Source: Anaerolineales bacterium UBA6128
GTDB taxonomy: Bacteria > Chloroflexota > Anaerolineae > UBA1429
Assembly: GCA_002423325.1 (NCBI GenBank)
Contig: DIVQ01000201.1
Span: 1 to 8,853, forward strand
Direction: 5' to 3'
Length of the DNA: 8,853 nt
Positions 5,652 through 8,853 of this stretch are shown piece by piece (positions within the stretch are counted from its first letter, which is position 1; the number at the start of each line of letters is the position of its first letter). A program made the position numbers and the translations under genes. Below the pieces are notes generated by a model that did no database searches, was not told the DNA's origin, and saw nothing but the letters and a program-made list of their open reading frames with translations.

Positions 5652-7793
5652 CTACGGCCCCCAGTTGGGTGACTGCTCCAGCGCGTCGCTCGCGGTGAGG
5701 TTGACGCGCTCGCCGGTCTCCAGGTTGAGCGTATAGATGTCCCAGCCACCGGCGCGGTTAGAGTGGTAGGCAATGCGCCCGCCCCAGGGCGACCAACTGG
5801 CCGCGTGGTCGTCGGCATAGCTGTCGCGCCCCAGATTGCGCGCGTTAGAGCCATCAGCGTCGGCCGCCCAAATCTCCATATTCGCGTCCCGATAGCTTTC
5901 CCACACCAACGTCTTGCCGTCCGGCGACCAGGCTGGCGATTGGTCTGTCGCTCCGTCGTGCGTGAGGCGCAGCGCGCGCCCGCCATCCACCGGCAGCGCA
6001 TAGATCTCGAGGTTGCCATCGCGGTTCGACACGCACGCCAGCGTGCGACCATCAGGGGACCAGGCCGGCGAGTACTCTGCCGAAGCCTGGTTTGTCAGCC
6101 GCCGCGTGTTCGTGCCGTCGGCGTTCATGATATAGATCTCCCAGTCGCCATCTCGGAACGAGGCAAAGGCGATCTCCTGCCCTCCGGGAGACCAGCACGG
6201 CGTCCAGTCGTCGGCCGCATTGCGGGTCAGGTTGACCTGGTTGCTGCCGTCCGCGTTCATCACATAGATCTCGCGATTGCCGTCGCGGTCCGACACAAAC
6301 GCGATCGTGCGCCCATCGGGCGACCAGACCGGCAGCGTGTTGTTGTGAGCGCCGCTCGTCAGCGGGGTCGGATCGGAGCCGTCGCTGCGCATGCGGTAGA
6401 CATCCCAGGCGTCGTCCTCAGTCTCACGGAACATGTAGGCGATGTTGCCCGGCGCCACCCCCGACTCGGGCGTGGGCAGCACCCGCGTGGGCGCCGGTCC
6501 CACCGGGCCCGCGCTGCCCTCCGCTGTGGGCGTCTGACTGCCCACCACCACCAATTCCCGGTCGCGCGCACGCCACACCCAGGCAATGCCCACTACCAGC
6601 GCCGCGGCTGCCAGCCAGATCAGCAGACTGGCCCAGTCGACACGACGATCGCGAAGACCGCCCCGCGGTTCCTCGCGCAGCTGCCGGTAGCGACGCGAGT
6701 GACGCACAGTATCCAGCAGCGTGTGGCTGCGCCCAATCCAGATGCGCAGCAACTCGCTGCTCATGCGGTAGACCTTGCCACCCAGCTCATCGACGAGGCC
6801 CTGATGCGCCAGCGTGTCCAGCGCAGCCTGGATGTCGGGCAGCTCCATCGGCACGCGTAGCCCGCCGAGGTGCGCGCTGATGTCCTGCGCCGAAGCGACG
6901 CCGTGCCGACCCATCATCTCGGCAAAGGCGCACAGCACCGCGCGCTCGCGCACCTCGCAGCCATTCCAGGTCTGCTCAAAGCGCGCCGCGCCGCGCCCAA
7001 CCGCCTCATCGACGGCGTTACGCACCTCCGGCAGGCCCACCCAGCCCTGCGTGGCCCGCTCCTCGAACAGGATGTGGCCGAACAGTTGCACAAAGTAAGG
7101 CTCTCCACCGCACAGTTGGTGGATCAGCCGTACAGCCTCATAGTCGTAGGCCATCGTGCCACGCGAGGCCACCGTCAGCAGCCGATCGCTCTCGTCCTCA
7201 GTCAGGGCGCCCAGGCGCAACACGGGCACGCGCGGCAGCACCGCGTCCAGTCGCTCAGGCAGGCCACGAACCGTCAACACCAGCGCCAGCCCCGTACGCT
7301 GTGCGAGCGCCTCGGACAGGGCCCGCAGGGCCTGCGACCAGCGCGTGTCGCCCTCCAGAGTCACCGCCGGCAGCGCGTCCAGACACACCACGCGCGTCTG
7401 CGAGCCCGCTTCAGGCGCCAGTTGGTCGAGCGCGCGCGCCAACGCAGCCGCGCCGCCCTCGCCCAGTTCCACGCGATCCACTGCCGCAACCTCCAGCGCC
7501 TGCGCCAGCGCTTGCAGCAGCGTGTGAAGCGGCTCCTCCGCAGACGCAGATACCGGTGGCAGAGGCCATACCAGAGCCTGATAGTTGCTGGGCAACTGCA
7601 CACCCAACTGATTGAGGAACGAGGTTGCGCCAATGCCAGGCCGGCCGCAGACGAGCACAAGCCGCCGCCCGGCATCGAGCCAGGACGCGACCTGTTTGAA
7701 CGCTGCCTCGCGGCCGGTATAGAGGTCCTGGTCCGTCAGTGGGCGGTCCAGGATGTAGGGGTTTCTCAACGCTGTGGATCTCCAAACCTGCAC
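5652..7793 (-). CDS. Membrane-anchored P-loop NTPase fused to a PD40/TolB-like beta-propeller
   Basis: The product is 713 residues. Residues 10-380 are an AAA/STAND-like NTPase of the 'NPYI-DRPL...GRE' family, with a P-loop GRPGIGATS (50-58), a Walker-B-like strand RVVCLDALP (134-142), CGGEPYFVQLFGH (228-240) and a winged-helix-like region up to about 350. A single membrane helix (about 387-406) and a Pro/Thr/Gly-rich linker follow. A propeller of WSPDG repeats spans 451-713, with W490, W534, W578, W622 and W667 about 44 residues apart. The Walker A lysine is replaced by Ala56, so nucleotide hydrolysis may be lost. Topology predicts a cytoplasmic NTPase and an external propeller; the role is unknown, possibly sensing. 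GTG 7793 gives the longest frame. TTG 7769, with GGAG 10 nt ahead, is a serious alternative. It lies 20 bp after the zinc-ribbon gene, so an operon is likely. Confidence 0.85.
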   Translation of the reverse strand: MQVWRSTALRNPYILDRPLTDQDLYTGREAAFKQVASWLDAGRRLVLVCGRPGIGATSFLNQLGVQLPSNYQALVWPLPPVSASAEEPLHTLLQALAQALEVAAVDRVELGEGGAAALARALDQLAPEAGSQTRVVCLDALPAVTLEGDTRWSQALRALSEALAQRTGLALVLTVRGLPERLDAVLPRVPVLRLGALTEDESDRLLTVASRGTMAYDYEAVRLIHQLCGGEPYFVQLFGHILFEERATQGWVGLPEVRNAVDEAVGRGAARFEQTWNGCEVRERAVLCAFAEMMGRHGVASAQDISAHLGGLRVPMELPDIQAALDTLAHQGLVDELGGKVYRMSSELLRIWIGRSHTLLDTVRHSRRYRQLREEPRGGLRDRRVDWASLLIWLAAAALVVGIAWVWRARDRELVVVGSQTPTAEGSAGPVGPAPTRVLPTPESGVAPGNIAYMFRETEDDAWDVYRMRSDGSDPTPLTSGAHNNTLPVWSPDGRTIAFVSDRDGNREIYVMNADGSNQVNLTRNAADDWTPCWSPGGQEIAFASFRDGDWEIYIMNADGTNTRRLTNQASAEYSPAWSPDGRTLACVSNRDGNLEIYALPVDGGRALRLTHDGATDQSPAWSPDGKTLVWESYRDANMEIWAADADGSNARNLGRDSYADDHAASWSPWGGRIAYHSNRAGGWDIYTLNLETGERVNLTASDALEQSPNWGP
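5766..6326 (-). repeat. Tandem coding repeat of PD40 propeller blades (about 132 bp period)
   Basis: The tryptophan codons of five successive W-S-P motifs end at 6326, 6194, 6062, 5930 and 5795, spaced 132, 132, 132 and 135 bp. The strands R/G-D/N-x-E/D-I-Y and N/D-A-D-G-S/T-N recur at the same interval. A closing half-repeat (QSPNWGP) lies at the very C-terminus, as in propellers that complete the last blade with both ends. Confidence 0.8.
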
Positions 7794-7813
7794 GCGGCGG
7801 CCGCGCGCTCTCG

Positions 7814-8515
7814 TCAGCTCTTGTATAGAATGCGGCCGCAGCCTTCACAGGTGACAACGCCGCCTTCGGTCTCGACGCTGTGCGCCTTGTGCCAGGGCAG
7901 GGTCACGTGGCACATCTGGCAGACGCCATCCTTGAGCGGCGCCAGCGCCTGCCCGCCCTTCTTGGCGCGCAGTTCATCGTACAATCCCAACTCTGGGGCT
8001 GCCAGGTTGCCGCGAAGCGTTTCGCGCTCCGCGCGCAGCGCCTGCAAGCGGCTGCGCAACTCGGCGTACTGCGCCATCAGCGCCTCGCGCTCCTGTGCGA
8101 ACGTCGCCTCAAAGGCCTGCAGATCGCGGCCTTCGCGCGCCACGGTCGCGTCGAGCTCCTCGACACGCGCCATTCCCGCCAGCACCTGATCCTCGAGCAC
8201 ACTGATGCGTCGCTTGAGGTGCTCGCTGTTCTGACGCATGGCCTCCAACTCGCGAGGCGCCATCGTGCCGCCCTCGTACAGCGCCTTGTCGACCGCCTTG
8301 GCCTTGGTGCTCAGCGACCCGAGCTCCAGTTCGGCATCGCGCAAGGCCGCGCGCTCGTGCAACAACTGCGCAGTATTGCGCTCGTGTGCAGCCCGGCGCT
8401 CCTCCAGCTCGCTCTGGTCGGCCAGCCTGGCCTTGATCTGTTGGTAGCGATGCCCCTTTTCAGTCCACTCCTGATCGACTGCCTGCAGGCGGCAGAGGGT
8501 CTGTATGCTGCTCAT
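7814..8515 (-). CDS. Coiled-coil protein with C4-type zinc ribbon (COG1579 family)
   Basis: The product is 233 residues. Residues 5-170 are almost entirely charged, Leu/Ala/Glu/Arg-rich helix, predicted as a long antiparallel coiled coil. The C-terminus carries CQMC (199-202) and CEGCGRILY (223-231), the paired CxxC zinc ribbon of the COG1579/zf-RING_7 family. The family is widespread, including in Chloroflexota and Actinobacteria, and is thought to bind nucleic acid or proteins; its precise role is not established. ATG 8515 is preceded by GGGGAGG at 8 nt spacing. An in-frame extension to 8635 would begin at the promoter -35 and is rejected. It is the first gene of a leftward operon with the NTPase-propeller gene. 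Confidence 0.9.
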   Translation of the reverse strand: MSSIQTLCRLQAVDQEWTEKGHRYQQIKARLADQSELEERRAAHERNTAQLLHERAALRDAELELGSLSTKAKAVDKALYEGGTMAPRELEAMRQNSEHLKRRISVLEDQVLAGMARVEELDATVAREGRDLQAFEATFAQEREALMAQYAELRSRLQALRAERETLRGNLAAPELGLYDELRAKKGGQALAPLKDGVCQMCHVTLPWHKAHSVETEGGVVTCEGCGRILYKS

Positions 8516-8606
8516 GGCGACAACCTCCCCGTGAAGCGGCGTGGTGACAGCGTGGACGCGTGGCTCGCGCCATCGCCAGCCGTGCGGCGAGTCCCTGGTT
8601 GCGGCG

Positions 8607-8635
8607 AGTATAGCACAGCCACAGGGGCATCGCAA
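8607..8635 (-). promoter_or_regulatory. Sigma70-type promoter of the zinc-ribbon/NTPase operon
   Basis: On the minus strand, TTGCGA (8630-8635) and TATACT (8607-8612) are separated by 17 bp, matching -35 at 4/6 and -10 at 5/6. Transcription would start near 8600, giving a leader of about 85 nt to ATG 8515. Confidence 0.6.
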
Positions 8636-8640
8636 AGGAG

Positions 8641-8668
8641 TTGACCGGCGGGGCGACTGTGTTATGCT
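8641..8668 (+). promoter_or_regulatory. Sigma70-type promoter of the D-threonine aldolase-like gene
   Basis: TTGACC (8641-8646, 5/6) and TATGCT (8663-8668, 4/6) are separated by 16 bp. The start point would be near 8675, with a 45-nt leader to ATG 8720. It lies back to back with the leftward promoter: the two -35 boxes are 5 bp apart. Confidence 0.6.
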
Positions 8669-8689
8669 AGCCCCCAGTCTGTGCCAGAA

Positions 8690-8712
8690 GCGCCCTCAAG
8701 GGCGCCAGGAGG
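8690..8712 (+). promoter_or_regulatory. Leader hairpin abutting the Shine-Dalgarno sequence of the last gene
   Basis: GCGCCC (8690-8695) pairs with GGGCGC (8700-8705) around a TCAA loop. AGGAGG (8707-8712) follows after one base, 7 nt ahead of ATG 8720. The hairpin may shield or expose the SD. The strong SD itself fixes the start. Confidence 0.45.
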
Positions 8713-8719
8713 AACGCAT

Positions 8720-8853
8720 ATGCCCGCGGAGATCATCGGTCGCAGCAAATGGCAGCTTGACACGCCCGTCCTCTGCCTCGACGCGGGGAAGTTGGAGCGC
8801 AATATCGCCCGCATGGCCGAGTATACCAGCAGCCGCGGCATCGCCCTGCGACC
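8720..8853 (+). CDS. PLP enzyme of the D-threonine aldolase/D-serine deaminase-like family (N-terminus only)
   Basis: Forty-four codons are visible before the window ends. The start reads ...WQLDTPVLCLDAGKLERNIARMAEY, then SSRGIALR, matching the N-terminus of alanine-racemase-fold enzymes of the D-TA/DSD1 family, typically 'LDTPALVLDLDALERNIARMA...GV.LRPH.KTHK'. Such enzymes use PLP to cleave D-threonine or deaminate D-serine-type D-hydroxy amino acids. The PLP lysine (in KTHK) lies just beyond the edge and cannot be checked. It is expressed from its own promoter, divergently from the zinc-ribbon operon. Confidence 0.8.
   Translation, partial: MPAEIIGRSKWQLDTPVLCLDAGKLERNIARMAEYTSSRGIALR

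Noticed and set aside
5763..8189. Long plus-strand open frames (365 and 439 residues) opposite the NTPase-propeller and zinc-ribbon genes
   Set aside because: Arg/Ala/Gln-rich shadow frames; the minus-strand reading shows clear PD40 repeats, a P-loop region and zinc-ribbon motifs.
8516..8635. N-terminal extension of the zinc-ribbon protein to 8635
   Set aside because: It would start at the -35 box of a good promoter, has no SD, and the family begins close to MSSIQTLCRLQ, which has GGGGAGG ahead of it.

Overview
The window is GC-rich bacterial chromosome, with many GTG/TTG start candidates, good Shine-Dalgarno sites and compact gene spacing. The gene content suggests a Chloroflexota (Anaerolineae-like) bacterium: a YruB-type glutaredoxin fused to a PDZ domain, an 'NPYI-DRPL' ATPase fused to a PD40 propeller, and intergenic arrays of 9-bp ACGGAA-type units. 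This assignment rests on family recall, not on a marker gene.

Layout: 1-125 is the 3' end of an unrecognised + strand gene. Positions 190-702 hold the most notable gene, a glutaredoxin-PDZ protein whose first active-site cysteine codon is an in-frame TGA (220-222). A perfect 7-bp hairpin with a G in its loop (238-256) follows at the spacing of a bacterial SECIS element. I read the gene as a selenoprotein with a U-P-Y-C active site, so the true start is ATG 190 and not GTG 238. Two cysteine-free rubrerythrin/ferritin-like diiron proteins follow (762-1256 and 1348-1875), making a redox/peroxide-stress-like cluster. Next come a DUF554 membrane protein (2077-2790), a GH32 beta-fructosidase (2920-4275), proC (4381-5208) and an overlapping YggT-family membrane protein (5205-5468).

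Positions 5469-5651, between convergent genes, contain a 173-bp element with 28-bp inverted arms, each made of three 9-bp ACGGAA units, and two internal hairpins. On the minus strand, 7814-8515 (COG1579-type coiled-coil/zinc-ribbon protein) and 5652-7793 (P-loop NTPase, one membrane segment, PD40 propeller) form an operon read leftward. A divergent promoter pair at 8607-8668 drives this operon and a rightward gene beginning at 8720 (D-threonine aldolase/D-serine deaminase-like PLP enzyme, cut by the window end).

The left third looks like thiol/selenol and diiron redox chemistry. The middle is sugar and proline metabolism plus membrane proteins. The right part is a membrane-anchored, sensor-like NTPase with a degenerate P-loop. 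No RNA genes, CRISPR arrays, transposases or phage genes are visible, and no gene-free stretch exceeds about 205 bases.
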